A program made the translations under genes and the position numbers. From Sideroxydans sp. (lineage in GTDB: Bacteria > Pseudomonadota > Gammaproteobacteria > Burkholderiales > Gallionellaceae), in the NCBI GenBank assembly GCA_028710605.1, contig JAQTTU010000009.1, forward strand, positions 97,588 through 161,587: a stretch of DNA of 64,000 nt, written 5' to 3'. This document shows, piece after piece, positions 1 through 8,469 of this stretch (positions are counted from its first letter, which is position 1; each line of letters opens with the position of its first letter). Under the pieces are notes generated by a model. The model was not told the origin of the DNA. It worked only from the letters and a program-made list of their open reading frames with translations, and searched no databases.

Positions 1-216
1 GGTGAGATAAGCCAGTTCCGGGCCCAGCACATAATGCTGGATCAGATAACTCGCCCCCGAACCCAGCGTCAACACGAACGTCGTCGCCAAGCCCATGCCC
101 ACGGCGGCTTCCAGCTTTTTGGACACGCCCATGAACGGGCACAACCCGAGAATCTTCACCATCACGATGTTGTTCACAAACACCGTGCTGACGAGGATGA
201 GTAAGTATTCAGTCAT
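1..216 (-). CDS. rsxA: Electron transport complex subunit RsxA/RnfA, 5' part only
   Basis: Integral membrane subunit of the Rnf/Rsx ferredoxin:NAD oxidoreductase family, which couples electron transfer to ion movement or keeps SoxR reduced. The 72 visible codons start [16 protein letters not shown] and continue with the family hallmark [14 protein letters not shown], then a hydrophobic helix containing [12 protein letters not shown]. This matches RnfA rather than the related NqrE. The gene runs off the left edge, so the rest (roughly 120 residues in the family) and any rsxB partner are not visible. The start ATG is the reverse complement of 214-216. Confidence 0.93.
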   Translation of the reverse strand, partial: MTEYLLILVSTVFVNNIVMVKILGLCPFMGVSKKLEAAVGMGLATTFVLTLGSGASYLIQHYVLGPELAYLT

Positions 217-593
217 TTGAAATGGCCACTTCCAGAGAGGCGCGGATTATCCGCCGAAACAGAGGCAGCTTCAACCGCAGACGGGCTATAAGCATATAAC
301 CTGTGTTGCGGCGGGGATGTGGATTTAATAACTTTTCTTGCACTAGTTGCTTGTCAATTGGCAAATTGCAGTGTGCCTGAATATCGGTGACTTCATTTGA
401 TTGTAGGCTTCAGATAAGTCGTATTAAAAAATATTCAATATGCATAATCAATGATTTATTTGCGCAGGTGTGGCATTTGTATAGAATGCCATTTGCGCAG
501 GTGTGGTCTTTTGGGCCGATTTTTCGCAGAAACAGTGCTTCGCAAGTCTCATGGTCATCATTTCAAATGGAAAAAAATAGGGAGATTTTAGAA
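217..593. other. Intergenic region between divergent rsxA and a secreted-protein gene
   Basis: These 377 bases hold no convincing gene. An open frame from 387 continues into the gene at 594, but its upstream part has no ribosome binding site and unlike composition. The region is AT-rich from about 300 onward and should contain the divergent promoters. It carries a 16-bp direct repeat (458-473 and 491-506, listed separately) and a weak dyad at 351-364 (TTGTCAATTGGCAA). Confidence 0.6.
458..506. repeat. Two direct 16-bp repeats 33 bp apart upstream of the gene at 594
   Basis: ATTTGCGCAGGTGTGG occurs exactly at 458-473 and again at 491-506. The 33-bp period is close to three helical turns, so both copies would face the same side of the DNA. 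This is the usual layout of a pair of regulator sites. Their role is inferred only from position, 90-135 bp before the start codon. Confidence 0.55.
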
Positions 594-1646
594 ATGAAAA
601 AAACGAATCGAATAATTATGGTTAGCGCGATTTTGTTGGGATGCGTTGCTCAGGTGCAAGCCGCCATCACGAATGTGACAGTCTCTGCAAATGTGTTGAC
701 CGGGATTCCGGCTGCGCCTGCGGCTCCGGCAATAATTTCTGCCCCGTCGGATGTGCTGGATGGATGCGCAACAGCAGGAGGGCAGGTTGGATTTGATGAA
801 GCGCAGGGGGTGTTGTTGAGTGCACCGCTCTATGCAGATGATGGCGTGGTTATTCCGGCAGGCACCGTGGTAGATAGCCATATGATCTTTCTTAACCTAC
901 CTGTTTCGATCAGCTCAGCTCAACAAGAAGCTATCTGGATATTCAAGAAACCGATTGTCGCAGTGATGTCCGATTCGGGCGGAATATATGAAGCGGCTTC
1001 TTCCTCATTATTGGGTGCGCCTTCGACTAACTACCTCGTCAGCCCTTCGCCCTCCACCCCCGGTTGTATGAATGCAGCGCCATTCAATGCTCGCGGTTTG
1101 GAAACATCAACCCAGTATTTGCATAGAAAATGCGTTTCAGCTAATCCTGACGATTGTTATACGGTTTCCGGCAATTCAATTGACTTGCTTATGGCAGCTT
1201 CCCAGCCTGGGGATTGGATACGTGTCATCACCCAAGGCGCACTTAAAGTGGCTATCGACATCAAGAACGAAGGTGAACACAAACGCAAATGCATTGAAAA
1301 CCATAAGCACGAGCAGTTGCACGTGACAATATTGGGCAACGCTAATGTGGATGTGAAACAAATCAACACTGCCAGTCTTAGTCTTGCGGATATGACCGTT
1401 CAGGTGCATGGGGACGAAGGTAAACAAGGAAAAGACCGGCGTGAAGAAGGGCGCGGCAGAGATAAGGGCGAAAGCAACAAATCCTGCAAGGTGCATGACA
1501 CGAACCATGACGGGTTCTATGACTTAGTGTGCGAGTTCCGAGGGGATGCAACCGGGATCAGTGAGGGCAGCACATTGCTGGAACTGAGCGGACAATTGAA
1601 GAATGGGGTTCCGATCGAAGGTTCCGATACAGTCTGCGTTCGTTAA
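594..1646 (+). CDS. Secreted protein of unknown function
   Basis: I do not recognise the family. The 350-residue product begins MKKTNRIIMVSAILLGCVAQVQA, a clear Sec signal peptide with cleavage predicted after VQA. The start at 594 is chosen because GGGAG lies about 10 bases upstream and the signal peptide begins there. The mature part has an Ala/Pro-rich segment near residues 33-45, several cysteines (about residues 57, 159, 178, 185, 229, 299, 313, 348) that could form disulfides, and a highly charged Lys/Glu/Arg/Gly stretch around 277-297. A DTNHDGFYD segment near residue 302 resembles a calcium-binding loop. No membrane anchor follows. An extracytoplasmic location is well supported, the function is not. 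Confidence 0.7.
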   Translation: MKKTNRIIMVSAILLGCVAQVQAAITNVTVSANVLTGIPAAPAAPAIISAPSDVLDGCATAGGQVGFDEAQGVLLSAPLYADDGVVIPAGTVVDSHMIFLNLPVSISSAQQEAIWIFKKPIVAVMSDSGGIYEAASSSLLGAPSTNYLVSPSPSTPGCMNAAPFNARGLETSTQYLHRKCVSANPDDCYTVSGNSIDLLMAASQPGDWIRVITQGALKVAIDIKNEGEHKRKCIENHKHEQLHVTILGNANVDVKQINTASLSLADMTVQVHGDEGKQGKDRREEGRGRDKGESNKSCKVHDTNHDGFYDLVCEFRGDATGISEGSTLLELSGQLKNGVPIEGSDTVCVR

Positions 1647-1672
1647 TTTACTGTTGAATTTCAAGGTCGCGT

Positions 1673-1701
1673 GTATCTACGGCATTTAGCGCCGTAGATA
1701 C
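1673..1701. terminator. Perfect 11-bp hairpin between convergent genes
   Basis: GTATCTACGGC and GCCGTAGATAC flank a 7-base loop, 27 bases after the stop of the secreted-protein gene. No T-run follows on the plus strand, so it is a weak candidate for intrinsic termination. It may instead be a repeat-derived palindrome. Confidence 0.4.
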
Positions 1702-1760
1702 AGTGCGGTTTCGCAATATGCCTTTGCGCATACGTCGATTTTACTAGCCCGACTTTATGT

Positions 1761-1830
1761 ATATGCCCGTCAATAGGGGATCTACATCAATCGCTAAATG
1801 GAGATGACCGTGTTTATTGGCTTGCGGGCA
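1761..1830. repeat. Copy of a dispersed ~70-bp element (GCCCGTCAATAG family)
   Basis: It starts ATGCCCGTCAATAGGGGATC and ends GTGTTTATTGGCTTGCGGGC. The two ends are partly complementary. The same outline recurs near 16520, 38893 and 61800, with degenerate or partial copies near 28896, 45454 and 62993. Confidence 0.7.
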
Positions 1831-1854
1831 AGTTGATTTTATTTTTCGGCTCAA

Positions 1855-3723
1855 CTACAGCATCACCTTCGTCCCCAACTCCACCACCTGATTCGCAGGC
1901 AAATTGAAGAAGCTGGCCGCGCCTTCCGATTGGCGGGTCATCCAGCCGAACAGGGCGCTGCGCCAGGCGGGCATGCCGCCGGGGCCGTCGGCCACGTTGG
2001 AGCGGGCGATGAAGTAGGTGGTGTTCATCGCTTCGAGTTTTACGCCGCGCGTGGCCAGGCCTTTCAGCGCGTGCGGGATGTCCACTTCCTGGCGGAAGCC
2101 GTAATGCAGCGCGACGTTGTACATGCCCGGTGCGATCCGTTGCACTTCCATGCGATCTGCGGCGGCAATGTGGGGCACGTCGGCGGTGATCACGTGCAGG
2201 AACAGCGTTTGTTCGTGCAGCACTTTGAAGTGTTTGAGGTTGTGGAACAGGGCGCTGGGGACGAAGTTGGGATCGGCGGTCAGATAGATGGCCGTGCCTT
2301 CGACGCGCGGAATTTCGGAATGCGTGCTGGAGGTGAATATCGCCATCGGAATGTCCAGTTTGCGCCGCTGCTTGGCGATCAGCGAGCTGCCTTTTTTCCA
2401 GGTGGAAAGCAGCAGGAACAGGAACAGTCCGAACAGCAGCGGCATCCAGCCGCCGTGGAACAGCTTGGACAGGTTGGAGCCGAAGAACATCAGTTCCAGC
2501 AGCGCGAATACCAGCAACGCGGGCAACAGGAAAGTGCGTATCCGGCCCGGCAGCGTCAGCGCCACGAAGAAGGTGAGCAGGGTGGTGATAATCATGGTGC
2601 CGGACACGGCGATGCCGTAAGCGGCGGCCAGCGCGCCCGATGAACGGAATTCAAATACCAGAATAATCACGCCGGCCAGCATCATCCAGTTCACCGCCGG
2701 AATATAGATTTGTCCGCGTTCCGAATCGGAGGTGTGCTGGATGAACAGGCGCGGCAGGTAGCCCATGCGCATGGCTTGCAGCGTCATCGAATACGCGCCG
2801 GAGATGGTGGCCTGCGAGGCGATCACCGTGGCGGCGGTGGCCAGCGCCACCAGCGGTAACGTGAACCATTCGGGCGACATCAGGTAGAACGGATTCTGGA
2901 TCGCGTCCGCAGAACGCAGCACCAGCGCGCCCTGGCCGAAATAGTTGATGAGCAGCGCCGGACACACCAGGCCGAACCACGCCAGCCGCACCGGCTTCGC
3001 GCCGAAGTGTCCCATGTCCGCATACAGCGCTTCGCCGCCGGTGAGCGCGAGGAATACGGCGGACAACAGCAGGAACATGCCCGCCGGATGTTCGACCGCG
3101 AAATTGATGGCGTACAGCGGATTGATGGCGTTCAACACCACGGGATTTTGCGCGATGCTGATCGCGCCCAGCACGGCCAGCGCGGCGAACCACAGCAGGG
3201 TAACGGGGCCGAACAATTTACCCATGCTGCCCGTGCCGTGGCGCTGGATAAAGAACAGTCCGACCAGCACGCCGACGGTGACCGGGATAATGAGCTGTTC
3301 CAGCGCGGGCGCGGCCACACTCAATCCTTCTACCGCCGACAGCACCGAGATCGCCGGAGTAATCAGCGCGTCGCCGTAAAACAAGGCCGCCGCAAAAATG
3401 CCCGCCGTGGCGATCAGTTTTTTCCATCTGGACGCGTCTTCGACCGAGCGGTTCGCCAAGGCGGCCAACGCCAGCACGCCGCCCTCGCCTTCGTTGTCGA
3501 AACGCAGCATCACCCACACGTATTTGACCGAGATGATGAGCATCATCGCCCACAACATCGCCGACAACGTCGCCAGCACATTCGGTTCGGTCGGCGCTAA
3601 TCCGTGCGCTCCGGCGAAGGCTTCCTTGAAGGCGTACAGCGGGCTGGTGCCGATGTCGCCATAGACTACGCCGAGCGCGGCGAGGGCCAAAACGCCGGTT
3701 GAGGCTTTGCTTGGTTGAGACAT
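1855..3723 (-). CDS. kup: Kup family low-affinity potassium uptake permease
   Basis: A 622-residue inner-membrane K+:H+ symporter. The N-terminus reads LALAALGVVYGDIGTSPLYA, the Kup/HAK signature, followed by about twelve hydrophobic segments to roughly residue 430 and a cytoplasmic C-terminal domain (HVITADVPHIA... GFRQEVDIP). Length is standard for bacterial Kup. AAGGAG lies 8 bases before the ATG. It is the last of three co-directional genes after a kdpD-like kinase and kdpE. No kdpFABC is present, so the two-component pair may control this transporter. A 14-bp palindrome (3746-3777) sits in its leader. Confidence 0.95.
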   Translation of the reverse strand: MSQPSKASTGVLALAALGVVYGDIGTSPLYAFKEAFAGAHGLAPTEPNVLATLSAMLWAMMLIISVKYVWVMLRFDNEGEGGVLALAALANRSVEDASRWKKLIATAGIFAAALFYGDALITPAISVLSAVEGLSVAAPALEQLIIPVTVGVLVGLFFIQRHGTGSMGKLFGPVTLLWFAALAVLGAISIAQNPVVLNAINPLYAINFAVEHPAGMFLLLSAVFLALTGGEALYADMGHFGAKPVRLAWFGLVCPALLINYFGQGALVLRSADAIQNPFYLMSPEWFTLPLVALATAATVIASQATISGAYSMTLQAMRMGYLPRLFIQHTSDSERGQIYIPAVNWMMLAGVIILVFEFRSSGALAAAYGIAVSGTMIITTLLTFFVALTLPGRIRTFLLPALLVFALLELMFFGSNLSKLFHGGWMPLLFGLFLFLLLSTWKKGSSLIAKQRRKLDIPMAIFTSSTHSEIPRVEGTAIYLTADPNFVPSALFHNLKHFKVLHEQTLFLHVITADVPHIAAADRMEVQRIAPGMYNVALHYGFRQEVDIPHALKGLATRGVKLEAMNTTYFIARSNVADGPGGMPAWRSALFGWMTRQSEGAASFFNLPANQVVELGTKVML

Positions 3724-3745
3724 GTTGAAACTCCTTGTTAAGGTG

Positions 3746-3777
3746 TTTGTCGGTGCGAATAAATTCGCACCGACAAA
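3746..3777. repeat. Palindromic REP-like repeat in the kup leader
   Basis: Arms TTTGTCGGTGCGAA and TTCGCACCGACAAA flank a TAAA loop, 23 bases upstream of the kup start. A larger related copy lies at 10382-10439 (GGTGCGAATTCATTCGCAC). On the kup transcript it would form a stable stem just upstream of the ribosome binding site, and could influence kdpE-kup read-through or translation. Confidence 0.7.
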
Positions 3778-3805
3778 ACTGAGCCAATCGGCAAATAATT
3801 CCGTT

Positions 3806-4495
3806 TCAAATTTGGAACCGGTAACCCACTCCGGTCTCCGTCAAAAAATGTTTCGGTTGCGCCGCGTCGTCTTCCAGCTTTTGCCGCAGGTGGCTGACGT
3901 AGATGCGCAGGTAATGGTTGCTCTCGCTGTGCGCGTTGCCCCACACCGCGCGCAGCAGGTGGCGGTAGGTCAGCACTTTGCCCGCGTCGGATAACATGGC
4001 GCACAGCAGCCGGTATTCGATGGGCGTGAGATGCACGAGGTTGCCCCGGCGCGCGACCTGGCGGCGCACCAGATCGACTTGGACTTCGCCGAAACTGAAT
4101 GCCGATTCGGGCGCGCTATTTTCTGCTTTGTTGCGCCGCAACAAAGCGCGCACGCGCGCCAGCAGTTCGCCGATGGAAAACGGTTTGGTCAGATAGTCGT
4201 CCGCACCCGCGTCCAGCGCGCGGATTTTTTCGCCCTCCGCCGAGCGCGCGGAAAGCACCAGCACCGGCAGCGCCGACTGCGTGCGCAGCTCGCGGATAAA
4301 ACTGATGCCGTCGCCGTCCGGCAGGCCGAGGTCGAGAACGGCGAGTTGCGGTTTCGACTCATGCACGTGCGCCATGCTGTGCGCCAGCGTGGCGCATTCC
4401 AGCACCTGATGGCCTTCATCTTCGAGCGCCTTGCGCACGAAGCGGCGGATTTGCGCTTCGTCTTCGATTAACAAGATGACGGCTGAATCAGACAT
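3806..4495 (-). CDS. kdpE: KdpE-type OmpR/PhoB family response regulator
   Basis: A 229-residue transcriptional regulator with an N-terminal receiver (acidic E11/D12, phospho-acceptor D55 in LAVLDLGLPDGDG, conserved K in DDYLTKPF) and a C-terminal winged helix (LTPIEYRLLCAMLSDAGKVL ... YLRIYVSHLRQKLE ... GVGYRF). The motifs fit KdpE best. The start is set at MSDSAVILLIEDE; the frame is open further upstream but only through a repeat (4511-4650). It lies between a kdpD-like kinase gene and kup, all on the minus strand. A role in potassium or osmotic response is inferred from family and neighbours. Confidence 0.9.
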   Translation of the reverse strand: MSDSAVILLIEDEAQIRRFVRKALEDEGHQVLECATLAHSMAHVHESKPQLAVLDLGLPDGDGISFIRELRTQSALPVLVLSARSAEGEKIRALDAGADDYLTKPFSIGELLARVRALLRRNKAENSAPESAFSFGEVQVDLVRRQVARRGNLVHLTPIEYRLLCAMLSDAGKVLTYRHLLRAVWGNAHSESNHYLRIYVSHLRQKLEDDAAQPKHFLTETGVGYRFQI

Positions 4496-4510
4496 AGTGC
4501 AAAAAACTAT

Positions 4511-4650
4511 TTGCCACAGAGAACACAGAGGCCACAGAGAAAACCATTGCATTTGATTCGTGTGTGCGAATGACTCTTCTGGTAAACCCGCAACAGGTAG
4601 TCGAGCCACTTCTTTCTCTGTGATCTCTGTGTTCTCTGTGGCTAGTTTTT
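4511..4650. repeat. Inverted CTCTGTGG-type repeat between kdpD and kdpE
   Basis: The left arm carries CCACAGAG and ACACAGAG-type units (4514-4540); the right arm (4613-4643) carries the complementary CTCTGTG units. It separates the kdpD-like and kdpE genes, which are usually adjacent. Relatives occur at 14241-14440 and 59677-59795. Confidence 0.75.
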
Positions 4651-4656
4651 TTGTTT

Positions 4657-6204
4657 TTAGTCATCGCTCTCTTCTGTTTCGATAACGGGCGGCTCGCCCA
4701 GCGGCAGGGTGAAGGTCACGCATGCGCCGCCGCAATTTTCGGCGCGGATTTCGCCGCCGTGCGCGGCTACGATGCTGCGGCAGATCGCCAGCCCAAGCCC
4801 CACGCCGGGCACGAGGGATTCCGTTTCGCCGCGCTCGAACAGGTCGAACACTTTGCCCAGTTTGTGCGGCGGAAAACCGGGGCCAGTGTCGCGCACGCTG
4901 ATGTGCGCGAAGCCGTCGGCGACTCGCGCGCCGATGCCGATGGACGAAGCGGGCGGCGCATATTTGGCGGCGTTCTCCAGCAGGTTGCACAGCACGCGCT
5001 CCAGCAGCACGGCATCGAATTTCAGCAGCGGCATATCTGCGGGCAGGCTGACTTTTACCGGATGTTGCGCCAGCGCATCGCCCAGCAGTTTGATGCTGGC
5101 TCCTATCACTTCTTCCAGCGGCTGCCATTCCATGTTCGGGCGAATATTTCCGGCGCGCAACTTGGCCATGTCCAGCAGATTGGATACCATGCTGTTCAGG
5201 CGCAATGCCTGCTCGCGCATCGCCGCCACGGTTTCTCTCGCGGCGGCGGGCAATTGCGCCAGCGCCAGCGCGTCAGCCATGCCGTAGAGCACGGTGAGCG
5301 GGGTGCGGATGTCGTGCGACAGCGCGGCGAGGATGGCGCTGCGCAGGCGTTCGTCGGTCATCTGCAACTGTGTGCGCTGCGCCACCTCGACGAAATGCAG
5401 GCGTTCGGCGGCGATGGCGACCAGCGCAGCGATGGCTTCGTACAGCGCCTGCTGCGCGCAGACAGTGGCGGGAACCGCATCGCCGAAATCAATGGCGAGC
5501 ACGCCCCGGACGTAGGTCGAGCCGTGCAGCGGCAGGAACAGCCAGTAATCATTTCCCTCCTGCGCATGCCGCGTTTGTTGCAGGCGCAACGCGGCGATTG
5601 CGGCGGCGGATTGCAGTTCGCTTTGCAGATGATGCGACGGTTCGAGCGGAAGCAGCTTGTCGTCGCCGCGCATCAGCAGCACGCTGCGACCGTTGTGAGA
5701 CTGATGCAGAAAATCGCGCGTGGCATTGTTCACCTGTTCCAGCGTCGTCGCTCCGGCAAGCTGGCTGGCGAACTGGTACAAGGCGTGAGCCTGGCGCTCG
5801 CGCTCGACGGCGGCGACGGTCTGGCGTTGCAGCACGATGGTGAGATTGCCGACGATGAGCGCCACCACCAGCATCACCGCCAGCGTGACGACATGTTGCA
5901 CATCGCCCACGGTGAACGTAAACCGGGGAAACATGAAAAAGAAATCGAGCAGCGCGGTGCTGAGGAATGCCGCCATGATTGCCGCAATTTTTCCGGCGCG
6001 CAGCGCGACCAGCGCCACGGCAAGCACATACAGCATGGCGACGTTGGCGGGATCAATCACTTTATGCAGCGGCCAGGCCAGCAGCGTGACCAGGCCGCAT
6101 ATCGCCACCATCCAGGCCATGCGCGCGATGGCGTTGCGCGGATGCCCGAGCGAATTAAGGATCTCGGCAAAATGCGGGGGCGGCGTGGGCGAAGCGGGAT
6201 TCAT
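4657..6204 (-). CDS. kdpD: KdpD-like sensor histidine kinase lacking the N-terminal KdpD/Usp domains
   Basis: The 515-residue protein aligns with the C-terminal half of KdpD. Hydrophobic helices lie at about residues 30-48, 55-70, 74-92 and 102-124 (the DUF4118 region). A GAF-like region follows at about 140-270, then a HisKA H-box at H297 (ALSHDIRTPLTVLYG) and an ATPase domain with NLLENAAKY (408-415), DTGPGFP and GVGLGLAICRS. Full KdpD is near 900 residues; the missing part is the ~380-residue cytoplasmic sensor. The ATG is followed at once by low-complexity residues, and no reading frame for the missing domain lies upstream before the divergent gene at 6456. This is either a natural short form or an old truncation. 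Confidence 0.88.
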   Translation of the reverse strand: MNPASPTPPPHFAEILNSLGHPRNAIARMAWMVAICGLVTLLAWPLHKVIDPANVAMLYVLAVALVALRAGKIAAIMAAFLSTALLDFFFMFPRFTFTVGDVQHVVTLAVMLVVALIVGNLTIVLQRQTVAAVERERQAHALYQFASQLAGATTLEQVNNATRDFLHQSHNGRSVLLMRGDDKLLPLEPSHHLQSELQSAAAIAALRLQQTRHAQEGNDYWLFLPLHGSTYVRGVLAIDFGDAVPATVCAQQALYEAIAALVAIAAERLHFVEVAQRTQLQMTDERLRSAILAALSHDIRTPLTVLYGMADALALAQLPAAARETVAAMREQALRLNSMVSNLLDMAKLRAGNIRPNMEWQPLEEVIGASIKLLGDALAQHPVKVSLPADMPLLKFDAVLLERVLCNLLENAAKYAPPASSIGIGARVADGFAHISVRDTGPGFPPHKLGKVFDLFERGETESLVPGVGLGLAICRSIVAAHGGEIRAENCGGACVTFTLPLGEPPVIETEESDD

Positions 6205-6455
6205 GCGGCGGCATTATTCCAGCCCGAACATAAAAATGCTGTAAAAACTCGCGCACGGTGTGCGGCATGCCCGCGAGCCAGCACCCACAGGGTGCAAGAA
6301 CCTCTTCGAGGTAAATACGGGCATCTACAGCGTATTCAATCTGCGGTAAACTAAAATCACAGCATGCGATTCGCTCCGGCAGGCCGCGCCTTGAGGTATC
6401 CTGCGGCTTCCGCGCAAGCGAATACCCTGTTTCAAGAAATGAACTTTTACTTCCC
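6205..6455. other. Divergent intergenic region with repeat fragments
   Basis: These 251 bases separate kdpD (minus) from a radical SAM gene (plus). Fragments of dispersed repeats lie at about 6288-6332: GGGTGCAAGAACCTCTTCGA, followed by AAATACGGGCATCTAC, a reversed piece of the GCCCGTCAATAG family. A possible -10 box TAAAAT lies at 6352-6357. No gene is supported here. Confidence 0.5.
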
Positions 6456-7409
6456 ATGATTCTTTCCAGCAGAGTCAATACTTTCGGTCAGGATCTGCTG
6501 CGCCGCCACGGCGAGCGGGTGCACAAGATCGCGCTCGATGCCGGTTTCACCTGCCCCAACCGCGACGGCAGCAAAGGGCGCGGCGGCTGCTCTTTCTGCA
6601 ACAACGTTTCGTTCAGCCCGGATGCCGATGCGCGTCTCGACCTCGCCGCGCAGATCGCCAAGGCGCGGCGCGCCATTGCCAGGCGCACCCGCGCCCAAAA
6701 ATTCATCGCCTATTTTCAGGCCTACACCAACACCTACGCCAAGATCGAAGCCTTGGAAGCGCTGTACCGCGCAGCGCTGCAAGAGCCGGACATGGTGGGC
6801 ATCGCCGTGGGCACTCGCCCCGATTGCGTGTCGGCCGAGGTGCTGGATTTGCTCGACCGCTTCCGCGATCAAGGGTTGGAAGTGTGGCTGGAATTGGGGT
6901 TGCAGTCCGCCTTCGACAACACGCTGGCGCGGGTCAATCGCGGCCATACCTTCGCCGAATATGAAGCCACCGCGTTGGCGGCGCGGCGGCGCGGCATTCC
7001 CTTGTGCACCCACCTGATCGTCGGCCTGCCCGGAGAAACCGAAGCGCACTGTCATGCCACGCTGGACAGCGTGCTGCAAATCGGGGTGGACGGACTCAAG
7101 CTGCATCCTTTGCATGTGGTGAAGCACACGCTGTTGGCGCATCAATGGCGGCAGGGCGAATACCTTCCGCTGTCGCGCGCGGACTACATCGGCATGGCGG
7201 CCAACCTGATCGAGCGCACCCCGGAACATATCGTTTACCACCGCGTGACCGCTACCGCGTCGCGCGACGTGTTGCTGGCTCCCGCTTGGTGCGCGGAAAA
7301 ATGGAATGTGCTGAACGGTATCGAATTCGAACTGCGCCAGCGCGGCACGCAACAGGGTTGCCGCGCCGGGATTCCGTTCGAGATGGACGGGCTGAAACGA
7401 GCCGCCTGA
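6456..7409 (+). CDS. TIGR01212 (YhcC) family radical SAM protein
   Basis: A 317-residue iron-sulfur enzyme of the YhcC/TIGR01212 group. The N-terminus has GFTCPNRDGSKGRGGCSFCNN, holding the three cluster cysteines in a C-x14-C-x2-C pattern near residue 30, longer than the canonical CxxxCxxC. TRPDCVSAEVLDLL and THLIVGLPGETE are typical later radical SAM strands, and the C-terminal KRAA end is normal. Length fits the family. The physiological substrate was not established in anything I can see. It is followed 27 bases later by corA in the same direction. Confidence 0.88.
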   Translation: MILSSRVNTFGQDLLRRHGERVHKIALDAGFTCPNRDGSKGRGGCSFCNNVSFSPDADARLDLAAQIAKARRAIARRTRAQKFIAYFQAYTNTYAKIEALEALYRAALQEPDMVGIAVGTRPDCVSAEVLDLLDRFRDQGLEVWLELGLQSAFDNTLARVNRGHTFAEYEATALAARRRGIPLCTHLIVGLPGETEAHCHATLDSVLQIGVDGLKLHPLHVVKHTLLAHQWRQGEYLPLSRADYIGMAANLIERTPEHIVYHRVTATASRDVLLAPAWCAEKWNVLNGIEFELRQRGTQQGCRAGIPFEMDGLKRAA

Positions 7410-7436
7410 TTTGACTAACAACCGGATTAAACCGCC

Positions 7437-8402
7437 ATGCTAATCAACTGCGTTGCCTACCAGAACGGCGTGAAACTCGCCGACATCACCGTCGAAGAAA
7501 TCAGCGATTACCTCGAACGCAAAGAGTGTTTCGTGTGGGTGGCGTTGCGCGACACCACCGATGTCGAACTGGAAAAAATGCAGGAAGAATTCGCGCTGCA
7601 CGATCTGGCGATCGAGGATGCGAGCCACGGCCACCAGCGCCCCAAGATAGAGGAATACGGCGACACGCTGTTCGTGGTGATGCATCTGGTGGAAATCGGC
7701 CATCCCGATCTGACGCTGGGCGAAATCAGCATCTTCGTCGGACGCAATTTCATTCTTTCCATCCGCAACCGCAGCGCGCGCGATTTGCACGGCGTGCGCG
7801 AGCGTTGCGAACGCGAACCGGAGCTGCTGCAACTGGGATCGGGCTTCGTGTTGTACGCGCTGATGGACGCGGTGGTGGACAGTTATTTTCCGGTGATAGA
7901 CGAGTTCGAGTCGCAACTGGAATCCATCGAAGAACATCTGTTCGACAAGGATGCCGCGCTCACCAATATCGAACAACTGTACCAACTCAAACGCAAAGTG
8001 GTGGTGCTCAAACATGCGGTGATGCCGCTGATGGAAGCGTCCGGCAGATTGCACGGCGGGCGCGTGCCGCCGGTGTGCGCCACCACGCAGGAATATTTCC
8101 GCGACGTGTTCGACCACCTGACGCGCATCAACGCCACCATAGACGCGATACGCGACACCATTACCACCGCCATCCTGGTGTGCCAGTCCACCGTCTCCAT
8201 CGAACAGAACGAAGTGAACAAACGCCTCGCCGCCTGGGCCGGCATCTTCGCCGTCGCCACCGCCTTCGCCGGCATCTGGGGCATGAACTTCCAGCACATG
8301 CCGGAATTGTCGCTGGTCTATGGCTACCCGATGGCGCTGTTTTTGATTCTGGCGATTTGCGGAGTTTTGTACTACCGGTTCAAGAAGTCGGGGTGGTTGT
8401 AA
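7437..8402 (+). CDS. corA: CorA family magnesium/cobalt channel
   Basis: A 321-residue pentameric divalent-cation channel. The N-terminal two thirds is the cytoplasmic funnel domain (EEFALHDLAIEDASHGHQRP near 50). The C-terminus has two membrane helices, with the pore signature GMNF (WGMNFQHMPEL) between them and a short basic tail YRFKKSGWL. Length and motif order are standard. Probably co-transcribed with the radical SAM gene upstream. Its end faces pyrD across a strong palindrome at 8422-8449. Confidence 0.95.
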   Translation: MLINCVAYQNGVKLADITVEEISDYLERKECFVWVALRDTTDVELEKMQEEFALHDLAIEDASHGHQRPKIEEYGDTLFVVMHLVEIGHPDLTLGEISIFVGRNFILSIRNRSARDLHGVRERCEREPELLQLGSGFVLYALMDAVVDSYFPVIDEFESQLESIEEHLFDKDAALTNIEQLYQLKRKVVVLKHAVMPLMEASGRLHGGRVPPVCATTQEYFRDVFDHLTRINATIDAIRDTITTAILVCQSTVSIEQNEVNKRLAAWAGIFAVATAFAGIWGMNFQHMPELSLVYGYPMALFLILAICGVLYYRFKKSGWL

Positions 8403-8421
8403 ATTTTCTTTGGAGTTGAAT

Positions 8422-8449
8422 CGTCATTCCCGCTTTCGCGGGAATGACG
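8422..8449. repeat. Palindrome between convergent corA and pyrD
   Basis: CGTCATTCCCGC and GCGGGAATGACG flank TTTC, a perfect 12-bp stem. This CGTCATTCC...GGAATGACG type is widespread in proteobacteria and resembles the ends of the elements at 36825 and 37273. Its place between convergent genes would allow it to slow or end transcription from both sides. Confidence 0.75.
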
Positions 8450-8469
8450 GGTAAATGGAAATTTTTGGA

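Noticed and set aside
351..364. FNR/Anr-type site TTGTCAATTGGCAA
   Set aside because: It matches the outer TTG/CAA but not the inner TTGAT...ATCAA pattern, and nothing nearby indicates anaerobic control.
458..506. CRISPR-like array
   Set aside because: Only two 16-bp units with one short spacer; no further repeats or cas genes in the window.
387..593. N-terminal extension of the secreted-protein gene
   Set aside because: It contains the direct repeats, lacks a ribosome site, and would bury the clear signal peptide starting at 594.
4651..6354. A 567-residue open frame on the plus strand opposite kdpD
   Set aside because: It is Gln/Arg/His-rich, has no ribosome binding site or motif, and mirrors a clear KdpD-like kinase on the other strand; high-GC antisense frames of this kind are common here.
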